Source: Drosophila persimilis
Taxonomy: Eukaryota > Arthropoda > Insecta > Diptera > Drosophilidae
Direction: 5' to 3'
Length of the DNA stretch: 64,000 bases
Assembly: GCF_003286085.1 (NCBI RefSeq)
Contig: NW_020825294.1
Coordinates: forward strand, 10,934,501 to 10,998,500
Below are positions 12,352 to 22,557 of the stretch, in pieces. Position 1 is the first letter of the stretch; the number at the start of each line of letters is the position of its first letter. Below the pieces are notes generated by a model that worked only from the letters and a program-made list of their open reading frames with translations, was not told the DNA's origin and made no database searches. The position numbers and the translations under genes were made by a program.

Positions 12352-15300
12352 AGGGGATATGATGAAATGTGTTCCGTTGTAATCGTCGTCATGGGGGATC
12401 ACCATCAAATGCCTTTCGATAGCAGGCAGCGTGTCATGGAAATTGAAAATTAGCAGCAGTACGCCTGAGCCCTGAACTCGGGTCAAGCCCCAGCCCCATC
12501 TCCATCACAACCACCCCGCACTAATTGCCATACCCCTGCCATGCCATACGCAATTGTCCTGCCGCTTCGACGGGGAAAGGATTGACAGTTTGTGTTGTTT
12601 CTTTTTCGGGAGGAAGCGGGGAAAGAGCTACACAATCAGTAGAGAGCTGATTTATTGAGTTGTTGAGGTTGCCTGGCTTTGTTCAATGGGTCGCACGCTC
12701 TACGAGGCAAGAAGGGGGTCCGGTCCACAAAATCTGACCGTTGGCCTGGTTAGGCAGGTTTAGAATTTAGAACTTACTGGAGAAGGTTCGATGTGTGGGA
12801 ATGAATGGTGGTCTCAAAGATGGTTGATAGTATACAGATTGCCCAGGCCTAAGAAATCTTGTTGTAGGCCATTCAAATGCTTTAAGATACTTTAAGAGAT
12901 TTTTAAATTATCTCAATTCCTACTAGAGAGAGTCACCACATTACTATCTTTCAAACACCCTTTGGCCACTCCATTACTGCGATGCTTTGAAATATTTGTC
13001 CATCTAAATCTATCGCACAACAAATCAAAACACCTTAAACTCCTAATCGAATGGGGTAAACAAAGAGAGGTGGGACGGGATTTTTTTTCCATTTCTCTTT
13101 CTCATCCTTAATCTTTCTCTCTCCCCATCAACAAGGAAATAATTGAAAAAATAACTCCAGCTCAGTAGCAACTCTGGTCTGCCGTTAAAAAATATATACC
13201 AATGCCTTCACACACATTACAGCGGTGCCTGCAAAATGCGCAAGGACAGCCGAAAAAGGACTTGCCGAAGGACCCACAACGAACGGTCATGGATAGCAGT
13301 TGGTCGTTGGTCACTTTTGCTCGCTGAGAAATTGACATTTAAACATGAAATTCCAGCAAAAGTCGATGCAATGACAATGGCCAGGGCACTTTTGGGAGTG
13401 CCTCCCTCTCAGGCAGCTGCCCCTCCGGCACTCAGCTCGTACTTGTTGTCCTGGCAATCCCTGCACGACTGCAATCTCAGCATTGCCCGCATTTCGGGCA
13501 AACTTTATATGCATTCTGTTGAAAAAGAAATTGAAAATATACGAGGATATCCCAATGCCAAAGAGATGTACATATGTGTGTTTGAGGTATTTCCCATATG
13601 ACTGTCTATCTAGCTGTCCGGAGCTCTCTCGTCTCTGGTCTCTCGTCCTCTCCTTGGCCTGTCTGTGTGCACTTATCGATTGCTCATACGCGGCCAAAGT
13701 GTTTGAAAAGAAAAACGGGCAAACATCGGGGGGAACTTGAATCAAATACGTATATCCTAAAAAATAAAGCCAAAAATCACACATTTTTACAGAACTGAGA
13801 CGCAGCATCAGGGAGAGAGAACCCATTAACACTAATCGCTTCCCCACAGACACATAAACAATTTATCTGACACACACAAAAACACATCCGAGCACACACA
13901 TAAACAACATCGAACTTACACATATGTGTGGAGTCCTTTTCTGTAAGTTGGCCGCAAGATCGAAGCCAGACTTTGGGTTTTTCCTTTCGGTATTTTGCTT
14001 ACGCTGGCGAAAATTTATCACGCTAACCTTTGGGAAATGCTCATATAATTTATCTTCAAGAAAGTAAATTCAAAAAAAAAAAAAAAAAAAACATTGAAAA
14101 TTTAACAAAAAACTCCCCTTACAGCATCCACTACAGTTTTGAGAGCGAGAAGAAGCGACGGGCAAGTCCTGGAAAAGTTTTCCAACTGAGGGCTGTTGCT
14201 GCTCCTCGTGCTACGGCTGTTTTTCGCACAAATATACTCAGGGGTGCCAGCAGGTGAATAGCAGTGGTGGGACTGGCGGCAGCTACTCTATGTGTGAGTT
14301 ACGAAGGTAAAAAATTGCCCTGAGTTTAAAAACAAGTCGTGTGTGTGGATGTTTGTCGGCTGTCCTAACCTTTCCGACTGAGTCCCATTTTGCCCTCATC
14401 TCTCCCACCGCCCAAAACATTGAGTGGGTAAAAAATTAGGTTAATTTTGGGTGTGCTATGGATTGATGGGGCTCCATCCAAAAGCACTTGGCAAATAATT
14501 AATAAACATTTTACGTGAAATCCGTTGAGGGGCTGGAAATGGGGCGAAAGGATGCCGGAGGCCTTGTGGACTGACTGCGAAATATATTAGCTCGAGTATC
14601 GATTGAGAGAAAATTCAACACAGGAATGGTTTCAACTAAAGGTAAAACTGATCTTATAATGAATTTAAGATGAAAATGTATTGCCAAATTTAGTATTAGG
14701 TATATAATTTTTAAAAATTGAGAATTATTTCAAAATATAAACTTGTACAGACTACTCTTTAATATTAATGCCCGAAAAACACAATCCAAGCAGAATGAGA
14801 AAATTGTGGTCACTTCTCTGGGCAGCCTAGCCCCTTGTCTAACTCTATAGAACCTCATTTAATATGCTTTCATTGCCAACTTGCTCGCTTTGCCCAGTTC
14901 CCAGTTCCCCTATTCTCCAGTTCTCTGTTTTTTTCAAACATTTCTCCACTGCTCACCACATTGTCGTCGCTTCATTAAGAAAGTTTTTCTTTATAGTTTT
15001 TCTAACATAAATGCTGAAAACTTAATTTCTTCTAAGTGAACTTGTTAAGTTTTACTCTCTTTCCCCCTCCCAGCCATTCCCCCTTCCGGCACTTCTTTTT
15101 GTTATGACTGCAACGGAGGGCGTAGCGAGTGGGTGGTTCGCGTGGGTGCTTTTAGCGTGGGGTTGAGTGGTTAAGTCCAAGGTTCGGTTTGACCGTGGCT
15201 GGTCCTGACACTTTGGTCACTTTTTATTTGTGCCGGGACCAGCTTTAAGCGCATTAAAAGGGAATTCCTTCGGTGCTTAGAGGACAATGTCTGCTCTGGC

Positions 15301-16075
15301 CTGTACAAAAATCTTGGAAATATAATTACACTCTTCGACAAAGGTTGATCTAAATTTAATGTGAGGGAAATTAAACTTTTACCTTTTTTGCAGTCGCCGA
15401 AATTTGAAGAAAATTTTTGGCTCTTGTTTTAGGTCGTTCAGTCGAGCTGATGATGGATTAACGCGTGGAAAGAACATTTATTTCTGGTGCAATTTATTTT
15501 TGATTGAACGTAGATTAAAGGGTACAAAGAAGAAAAGGGACGGAGGAGTACGAAGTCTTTTCCCCTCCATAATTAGGAAGTAGAAAAGTAAGAATTAGCT
15601 AAATGATAAATGAACATATCTGAAAAGGGGAATTTCAAACCTTAGCTAAAAGCATCGAAGTTATAGAGGTTTATTGAATTTAAATATTTGTTATATCGCC
15701 GAACAATATACAATTTAAGAGTATCTACAATCTTTAAAATTTATGTGTTCAAATGACATTTTTATCGAGTTCCCCCACATTGTCGTAACATCCATGTCCA
15801 ATAAAGAAGCAGGAAAAAAGAAGACATGGAACGTGCTGTAAAAACTGTTCCTTTGGTAAGTCAATATGCTTGTTCACGTAAAACACTTGTCCCATCCAAA
15901 GTGCTATAATTAAGTAGTTAAACATGGGTGAGGTTTAATGAAATGCCAAACATTTTTGCTGACTTGGGTTCAGACATTGAAAAGTGCATCAAATTTCAAT
16001 TAAATCAGACACACATCAACACTTCATAAACATGAATTGAGTTCGGGGCCAAAGAGCAAAAGGCCAAACTCGGAT
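12352..16075. other. Noncoding DNA, about 3.7 kb
   Basis: No gene recognised. It includes a 20-nt poly(A) run at 14072-14091 that is not associated with an identifiable retroposed gene, pyrimidine-rich stretches around 13080-13125, and AT-rich DNA near 15600-15760. ORFs such as 13311-13853 (minus) lack family motifs. Confidence 0.45.
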
Positions 16076-16079
16076 CGAA

Positions 16080-16100
16080 CCAGACCAGACCAGACCAGAT
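16080..16100. repeat. (CAGAC)n microsatellite
   Basis: Four CAGAC/CAGAT pentamer units in tandem. Confidence 0.8.
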
Positions 16101-16435
16101 CCTGACAGAGCAGAACAGACAGACTACCGGAGTGGAGTCAGGTTGGCAAGCGATGCACATTCAGTCAAGTTAAATGAACCGCATCTATTGACTATCTCTC
16201 TCTTCCTCAAATGCCTTCTCTCTCTCTCATACTCATACTCTGCCTGCCTTTCTCTGGCTGCCTGTGTGCTGTGAAAGGCAATGCCGAGAATCAAACGACG
16301 CTGGCAGTTGGCGATGGCAAATTTTGCTTTTGAAGGCAACATAAATTTTTCAAACGATTGACTCAGCAAAATGACCATGAATGTGTGACATCAGCAGTGG
16401 CTAGGTGTGGGCTTCATGTCCTTCCCCACGTCCTG

Positions 16436-16464
16436 CCCGACCCCGACCCCGACCCCGACCCCGA
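16436..16464. repeat. (CCCGA)n microsatellite
   Basis: Nearly six CCCGA/CCGAC units. They create several overlapping ORFs at 16357-16953 on both strands with PTPTPT, RPRPRP or GVGVGV runs. These are rejected as genes. Confidence 0.85.
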
Positions 16465-17005
16465 CAACGACTACGGCAGCCACGACCAGCAGATCCACCA
16501 TCGTCATTATCAACATGGCGCAGCAGCAGTTTGGGGCACTCTGTCCCCTTTCGATGGAGCAGCAAATATCCAGAGGTAAACACGTGCATTGCCTGCTTCC
16601 GTTATCAGTCAGCTTGTTTGCCAGACAGCCGGCCAGGCCCAAACGGCGTTTCCAGGGGACACGCCCCGGGCGCCGGGGTCCCGCCTCCGCCTTCACCACC
16701 GCTCGTCTGTATTTGTCTGCTTATTGACGCTTTGAAGTCTGTTGAATTTGTACAATTTTCTCGCCCAGACCTGAGTAGCCCCATGGACAAGAAGAAGGAG
16801 CTGCCTCCACAGCTGCCTCCTGTGTTTGTTCGTGTGTTGAAAATTAACTTTGAAAGATTTCCGCTAGCATCAAATTGCTTGACATTGCATTTGCGGTTCA
16901 ATGGGCTTGTCTCCCTCACCCAGCACTACTCCTCCAAGGCCGAGCTCAACTGAAAGGTGTTTTGATATGTTAAATGCAGTCTGATGTGACCTGAGATTGA
17001 AATGG

Positions 17006-17009
17006 GCAC
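17006..17009. repeat. Target-site duplication, left copy (GCAC)
   Basis: GCAC directly before the left LTR matches GCAC directly after the right LTR at 26972-26975. A 4-bp duplication is usual for integrases of the Osvaldo/Ulysses and many other Ty3/gypsy elements. Confidence 0.85.
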
Positions 17010-17237
17010 TGTAGTGTACCAGAGTTTAAATATATATTTGTGTAAACAGATATATAGGCCCTCGGTATCAGCAGATGACCATGACTGACTTAAGGACGGC
17101 GTACAAATAGGGTTGGTCGTGTGCACTCTTGCTAGGCTCGGGTCTAGCTCGCCGGATGGTCGGGGTTCTTCCTCGCCTAATTGTACTATCGTACTCCACT
17201 ACATTTAATTAGTGCACTTTACGGGAACTATAAGTGA

Positions 17238-17244
17238 TTATATA
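17238..17244 (-). promoter_or_regulatory. Candidate TATA box of the LTR promoter
   Basis: A sense-strand TATATAA lies about 230 bp from the downstream end of the LTR, with an ATTAAA hexamer about 35 bp further on (17209-17204). That layout would give a U3 of about 1.9 kb and a short R-U5. The same pair occurs in the right LTR at 25047-25053, the copy that would drive transcription. The assignment rests on motif and position only. Confidence 0.3.
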
Positions 17245-18890
17245 AAACAAAGGAAACTGAAATACTGATAGCGCCGACACGCCAAATAAAAGCCCTACTG
17301 AACCATTTCTATTTAGAGAGAACCTAGGTGTTGATTGTCCCTCTCTTCTGTACCCACCCTACCATGACATTGCGTTCGAGTTCTTGCATTGTCCCTTGAT
17401 CAATCCTTTACTAAGGTTTACCACATTTTATAAGATCCTGGCACGGATACTCGACAGACCATTTTTATGATTTTAAAGATTCATTTCAATTCAAAAAGAT
17501 TCATATTTTAATATAATGTGAGGCTTCAATTTCAATATTCATTACGTTGCAGTTGTAGAAACACAACAATTGACTTAGCTTCTAATTTGTGGGTAATATT
17601 TCCTTAATCCTAATTATCATATAAGTTTAGTTATAAATTCATTATTTTAAAGCATGAAAAACATTAGGGTATAGATATATATATATATATAAACGAGACA
17701 ATAAGAATCGAAATCGTAAACAAAAGCTAGATCAGACTGGGGTGCATTATACACACTGAGCAGACGGGTTTGAATCATTATACATTGTATGCATATCTAC
17801 ACTTTCAAGTTAATAGGCTCTTTTGACCAAACTACTTTTTGCTGTACATAATTACTCACTCCGGCGTTATTGTCTTACGCTGATCGTTGGGCCCAATGAT
17901 GTCGTAGATGTTGACCGCAGCTGTTTAAAATATGGAAATCATAAATATATAATGCATACAATACAATTACGCTACAAACACCGTCGCATAGTCATCAGTC
18001 AGTTGTTTTGGTTTTCATAATACAGACAGAAATTTAATTGTTATGCTCTATCGCGAAAATTGAACCAAAAGGTAGCAAACGAAGACAATTTAGTGTGCAT
18101 ATGCACATATGTATGTAGGTATGTACGCGCGTAACATCAAAGAGGGGTGTTAATAAAGTTTCAGTTACATTACGTTAAACTGCTGATGTTTATGCGTTGG
18201 AACTTGATAATGAATTAAATGTAAATTGGACAAAACTCGATCCTGTGCTGCTGCTTTGTAGACTGTTGACCGCCTGAAGTTGGTTAGAGGTCAACAGGTG
18301 CGATGTATATGGTTCCTGGCCGTACTGACGAATCTTCCGCCAAGCCTGTATTTAGTTATTTATGTCTGAGCAGCACTAAATATTCTTGGCGATTAAGGCT
18401 GATCTGTTCCACTTGGATCTTTGGAGATTCCGACTTGGTGGCAATATAAGGTCCAGAAAACATGAATTATGGTTGGAGTTGGAGAAACCTCGACAACTGT
18501 TCGCCTAAGCCAGCTCCCAGGGTAGTCTTCTCGAGACTATACCGCGATGGGGCAGCTTAGGTACACCTCCCTGCAACATAGGTTATGTCAGCACGTGCAC
18601 GGCACTAATATGAAAACATACCTCTTTTCCCAAATATATCTGCACTAAATTCTTGTCATTCACTGACCACTGAACTGTACGGCACTTGTAACTATATGCT
18701 TCCAGCATATATTTGTGGAAATATATATATTTTCCGGATAGCACTATATATATGTGTGTGCAATATGTATGTTGCTCGCACTCGGAAATTATCACGTCTT
18801 TACAGATCGATCAACTTTCTTATATTGTTCAAAGCAGTAATAGACGATGGACTGAGTAGCCAGTGCAGCAGAGCTTTTGAGCTTTTTACT

Positions 18891-19077
18891 AACTGTGCAA
18901 TCGTATGATCCAGAACATTCGCAGCAGCATAAAACGATCGTCTAATGCACAGCATAGCTTAACTGTGCAATCGTACGATTGCCGTCTATGCTTCCCACTG
19001 TCCGTCGCTTGTATGTGTTCGTGGGCGTTCGGACTTAAGAGCGGCTAAGGCTTTGATCCAACCTTAAGAGCGGCTAA
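18891..19077. repeat. Direct repeats in U3 of the LTR
   Basis: Two repeat pairs lie within the first 270 bp of U3. AACTGTGCAATCGTAYGAT occurs at 18891-18909 and 18961-18979 (70-bp spacing), and CTTAAGAGCGGCTAA occurs at 19034-19048 and 19063-19077 (29-bp spacing). The pattern is duplicated in the right LTR. Repeated short words in U3 commonly mark transcription-factor sites; no specific factor is recognised. Confidence 0.7.
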
Positions 19078-19165
19078 AGCTTGATCGTTCGAAATATCAC
19101 TAGGGGGTCTCACGAGACGAAAGAAGATAACCAATTCCCTATATTTTGTGCTGGCTACTACACCA

Positions 19166-19205
19166 CAGATAATTATACAAGACCTGCTCGACGAATAATT
19201 ATCTG
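19166..19205. other. 11-bp stem inverted repeat abutting the 3' LTR
   Basis: CAGATAATTAT at 19166-19176 is perfectly complementary to ATAATTATCTG at 19195-19205, with an 18-nt loop. It lies between the pol stop and the 3' LTR, where a polypurine tract normally sits. The sense strand has no purine run in that 63-bp gap. The hairpin might take part in plus-strand priming or 3' processing, but that is speculation. Confidence 0.75.
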
Positions 19206-19225
19206 AAGAACTTGATTAAGAGAGA

Positions 19226-22200
19226 TTATCTCCTGATTTGAATGTCTTTCAGATGATACACGCCGAGATATTTCTTGTTCCCATCGACCAATTCGTAATA
19301 GTACGGACTTCGCTTTTTAATTACCTGAGCGGGAATGAACACAGGGGCTAGTTTAGAACTAAACTTTTTTATAGCACTACTTTGTGTGAAATTTCTAGCA
19401 TATACCAAATCTCCAATCTTTAATTGTGTATCACGGCAGCGCAAATTGTATCTATGCGAATTTTCTTCGTGTGCCTTATTGACATTCGCTTTAGCCTGTT
19501 GCCGGATTAGCTGCAAGGAATCTGGGTTCTCCATTCTAGTATCGTCGTTCAAAAGGTCTAGTTTACGCAAGAGTGCGTAATCCTTCCCATTCAACATCAT
19601 GTTTTGACCAAATGCTAGAAAATATGGAGAATACCCTGTACTCCTATGTAAGGTAGATCTCAATGAACCACTAATGGCATTCAGGTTACAGTCCCAATTG
19701 GAATGTTCGTTACCGATATAAGCTCGTATCGCAGCTATCACGGATCTGTTCAGTCGCTCGCTGGCATTCGCTTGCGGTGAATAAATAGCTGTGCATTTTT
19801 GTGTTATACCGAAGCTATTTAAAAATGCCTGAAAGTAGCTAGATTTAAATTGGGATCCATTGTCTGACAAGATGACTTCTGGCACCCCAAATGTATAAAA
19901 GAGAGACCCTTCCAGATATTCACAGATCTTAGGGGCTGTAAATTTCTTCAAGGGACACAGAAAATGGAACTTAGTATTGTGATCAACAACTATGAGCAAT
20001 CCTATGTTTCCCTTTTTCGTGCGTGGGTATGGTCCTAAGAGATCTATGTATAATTTCTGAAACGGCCTATCCGAAGTGAATGGTTTACCCATAGGAGGTC
20101 TAAGAATCATATTCGGACTCTTGGTCGTGCGACAAACGGTGCATTCAGATATGTACTTGCGCGTCTGGCTAACCATGCGAGGCCAGAATAAATATCTTTT
20201 AAGCTTCTCTATGGTTTTACTCATCCCACAATGTGCGGAGCTAGGGGCGTCATGAGCTTGATATAATACGTTCGTAATTAACCCTGACGGAACCCAAAGT
20301 TTCCATGATGCGTTCTCTTGAGACTCATCTCCCGAAGCGAATACTGTCCTTTTGAAAACTTGACCGTCTATCACTTTCAAGTCTGGGAACTTACTCTGAT
20401 TCTGTTGAATACTTTCTATTAAACTCAGATACTCAGCTGATTTGAATTGATCTGAGTCTAGATCAACCATGGGGTTTATTTGCGTGAGCTCCTCTATAGC
20501 CGGTTCATCCTGACGCGATAGAGTGTCAGCGACAACATTCAGTGTCCCCTTTCTATGTAGGATATTAAATGTGAAACTACGCAATTTCATAGACCATCTG
20601 GCTAATCTACCCGATAAATCCTTTTGTTGCATTAACCATTTAAGTGCTGCGTGATCGGTTATGACTACGAAGTCCTGTCCCTCAATATAAGAGCGGAATT
20701 TTTTTATTCCCTTTATGACTGCTAAGCACTCCAGTTCGGTAACCGAATAATTACGTTGTGCCTTGGATAATTTTTCTGACATGTAAGCAATTGGCAATTC
20801 AACGCCGTCGCGTTCTTGAGCTAAAACACAACCGATTCCGTAAGTGCTAGCATCACAGAGCAAAATAAAAGGTTTTGAGAAGTCAGGAGTTATCAAAATG
20901 GGTGATGCGGTTAAACAGGACTTTAAGGTCTCAAACGACTGTTGAGCATCATCATTCCACTGTAAATCTTTTTTCTTCTTAAGCAACTCGGTTAAGGGAA
21001 AACTAACGGTAGCATAATTTTCAACGAAACGTCGGTACCAACCGGATAACCCCAAAAATCGACGCAGTTGCTTAACGGTAACTGGCACAGGGAACTTCGA
21101 GAAGGCCTTGATTTTGTCTGGATTTGTCTTTATCCGACCATTACCAATAATAAAACCCAAATACGTGATTTCTTTTATGCAAAAGTTTGATTTCCCTATG
21201 TTAATGGTTAGATTTGCTTTGCGTAGACACAACGCTATCTCCTGTAACAACAGTAAATGCGACTCGAAATCCTCTGATAAAACAAGTAGATCATCTAAAT
21301 ATACGAATACACGTGTCCGAAGATGAGCTGGAATAACTCGATCCATTAGTCTACAGAGAGTTTGAGCGGCATTGCAAAGACCAAATGGCATCATTTTATA
21401 TTGATATAATGGTCGGTTAGGCACTGTAAATGCAGTATACTGTCGCGATTGTTCATCCAACGGGATTTGCCAAAATGCGTGTTTCATGTCTAATCCAGTG
21501 ATGTAACGAGCGGGTGGTAATCGACTTAGAATACCATCAATATGTGGTAACGGATATGCATCCCGTCTTGTAACCTTGTTCACTTCTCTTGAATCGAGAC
21601 ACAGTCTATATTTTTCGCCTTTCTTTACCAAAACGCAATTACTGCTCCAGGGACTAGTCGACTCCTCTATAACATCGAGCGCAAGCATATTGTCCACCTC
21701 GGCAAACATCAATTTCTCTATGGCTGGCGATACCGGCCAATGTCGTTGCTTTACGGGAATAGCTGCTCCAACATCTATAGAGTGTGTGACTAAACTGGTA
21801 CGGCCTAATCCTTCAGTAGCGAAAGATGGAAAACAACCTATCACTTTATCTAAGCGAATTCTCTCGTCTGCTGTCAATTTATGTAGGTTCGGTGGTTCTT
21901 CGACGTCATCCGTACCTCCAACATCTAATTCAGATACCTCTGCAGTGTGTGAGATTTTATCTAAAAGTCCAAATTTTTGCCAGAAGTCTATCCCCAAATA
22001 GACGTCTTGCTTGAGCTCAGGAATAAGAAACATTTCTAGGTCTGCCGTGCATCCACGGTAATTAATTTGTGTTACCAGCTTGCCTATAACCTTACTTTCA
22101 GTATCGTTAGCCGTTCGTATTGCTCCTGAACACTTCTTAACCTTGCAATGCGCCAACATTTCTTTCGCGGCTGAACCTCCAATACAACTGATTGTGGCCC

Positions 22201-22549
22201 CCGAATCCAACAAAGCTATGTAATCACTGCCTTCTATGGTGACACTGGTGTACAGCCTGTTATCCGAACTGAGAAATATAGCTGAAACAAACTTGTTCTT
22301 ATTCTTGCGAACCATCTTCCAAAATTGTCTCAAACGTTTAGTTGAACGTTTGGGCTTTCTTACAAATTTAAAACTATCTATCTTATCAAAAATTTTCTTA
22401 CGCGTTGTAATATAATTTGCTTCCCTTTCAGGTAAAGGAGTAAATGAAAAATGATATGCCGTAGGCAGGGTTTCCTCTACTGTTTGTGAGCTGATCTTAG
22501 GTTCCCTTAAACTTTGGTCGTTCGTTAAACTAGTAGGTGATTCTTGCAA
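19226..22549 (-). CDS. pol: Pol polyprotein (protease, RT, RNase H, integrase)
   Basis: An ORF of 1,107 codons. Aspartic protease active site DSGA is at residues 115-118. Reverse transcriptase has LDMKHAFWQI around D354 and YLDD at 417-420. RNase H residues are near D566 (LCDAS), E605/E607 (TELEC) and D632 (TDHAAL). Integrase has an HHCC zinc-binding set (H765, H773, C803, C806) and a catalytic triad D836, D896, E931, giving DD35E spacing. The C-terminus resembles a GPY/F-type module without a chromodomain. All key residues are present. There is no ATG at the 5' end; the first codon listed is TTG, and the frame stays open upstream into gag in the -1 frame, so translation as a Gag-Pol frameshift product is likely. 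The stop is TAA at 19228-19226. No env ORF follows. Confidence 0.95.
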   Translation of the reverse strand: MQESPTSLTNDQSLREPKISSQTVEETLPTAYHFSFTPLPEREANYITTRKKIFDKIDSFKFVRKPKRSTKRLRQFWKMVRKNKNKFVSAIFLSSDNRLYTSVTIEGSDYIALLDSGATISCIGGSAAKEMLAHCKVKKCSGAIRTANDTESKVIGKLVTQINYRGCTADLEMFLIPELKQDVYLGIDFWQKFGLLDKISHTAEVSELDVGGTDDVEEPPNLHKLTADERIRLDKVIGCFPSFATEGLGRTSLVTHSIDVGAAIPVKQRHWPVSPAIEKLMFAEVDNMLALDVIEESTSPWSSNCVLVKKGEKYRLCLDSREVNKVTRRDAYPLPHIDGILSRLPPARYITGLDMKHAFWQIPLDEQSRQYTAFTVPNRPLYQYKMMPFGLCNAAQTLCRLMDRVIPAHLRTRVFVYLDDLLVLSEDFESHLLLLQEIALCLRKANLTINIGKSNFCIKEITYLGFIIGNGRIKTNPDKIKAFSKFPVPVTVKQLRRFLGLSGWYRRFVENYATVSFPLTELLKKKKDLQWNDDAQQSFETLKSCLTASPILITPDFSKPFILLCDASTYGIGCVLAQERDGVELPIAYMSEKLSKAQRNYSVTELECLAVIKGIKKFRSYIEGQDFVVITDHAALKWLMQQKDLSGRLARWSMKLRSFTFNILHRKGTLNVVADTLSRQDEPAIEELTQINPMVDLDSDQFKSAEYLSLIESIQQNQSKFPDLKVIDGQVFKRTVFASGDESQENASWKLWVPSGLITNVLYQAHDAPSSAHCGMSKTIEKLKRYLFWPRMVSQTRKYISECTVCRTTKSPNMILRPPMGKPFTSDRPFQKLYIDLLGPYPRTKKGNIGLLIVVDHNTKFHFLCPLKKFTAPKICEYLEGSLFYTFGVPEVILSDNGSQFKSSYFQAFLNSFGITQKCTAIYSPQANASERLNRSVIAAIRAYIGNEHSNWDCNLNAISGSLRSTLHRSTGYSPYFLAFGQNMMLNGKDYALLRKLDLLNDDTRMENPDSLQLIRQQAKANVNKAHEENSHRYNLRCRDTQLKIGDLVYARNFTQSSAIKKFSSKLAPVFIPAQVIKKRSPYYYELVDGNKKYLGVYHLKDIQIRR

Positions 22550-22557
22550 ACTTTTTT

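Larger units (their letters stand above)
17010..19162 (-). repeat. 3' LTR (left copy)
   Basis: 2,153 bp, same length as the right copy. I compared the two copies through the printed rows at a constant offset of 7,809 and saw no substitution or indel, including a (TA)n run at about 17675-17691. Sense-strand ends are TGTAGT and ACTACA. Small ORFs inside (for example 17823-18020) appear in both copies and have no recognisable product. Sense-strand U3 begins at 19162. Confidence 0.93.

Noticed and set aside
13311..13853. 180-codon minus-strand ORF
   Set aside because: No recognisable domain, mixed hydrophobic and cysteine content typical of noncoding frames, and competing ORFs on the other strand.
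14072..14091. 20-nt poly(A) as the tail of a retroposed gene or LINE
   Set aside because: No recognisable transcript-like or reverse-transcriptase sequence precedes it and no flanking duplication is apparent.
16357..16953. Overlapping ORFs of 73-182 codons on both strands
   Set aside because: They all pass through the (CCCGA)n tract and translate into dipeptide runs; no domain, and several frames are open at once.
17823..18020. Small ORFs inside the LTRs (also 25632-25829, 26392-26604)
   Set aside because: They occur in both LTRs only because the LTRs are identical; no coding character.
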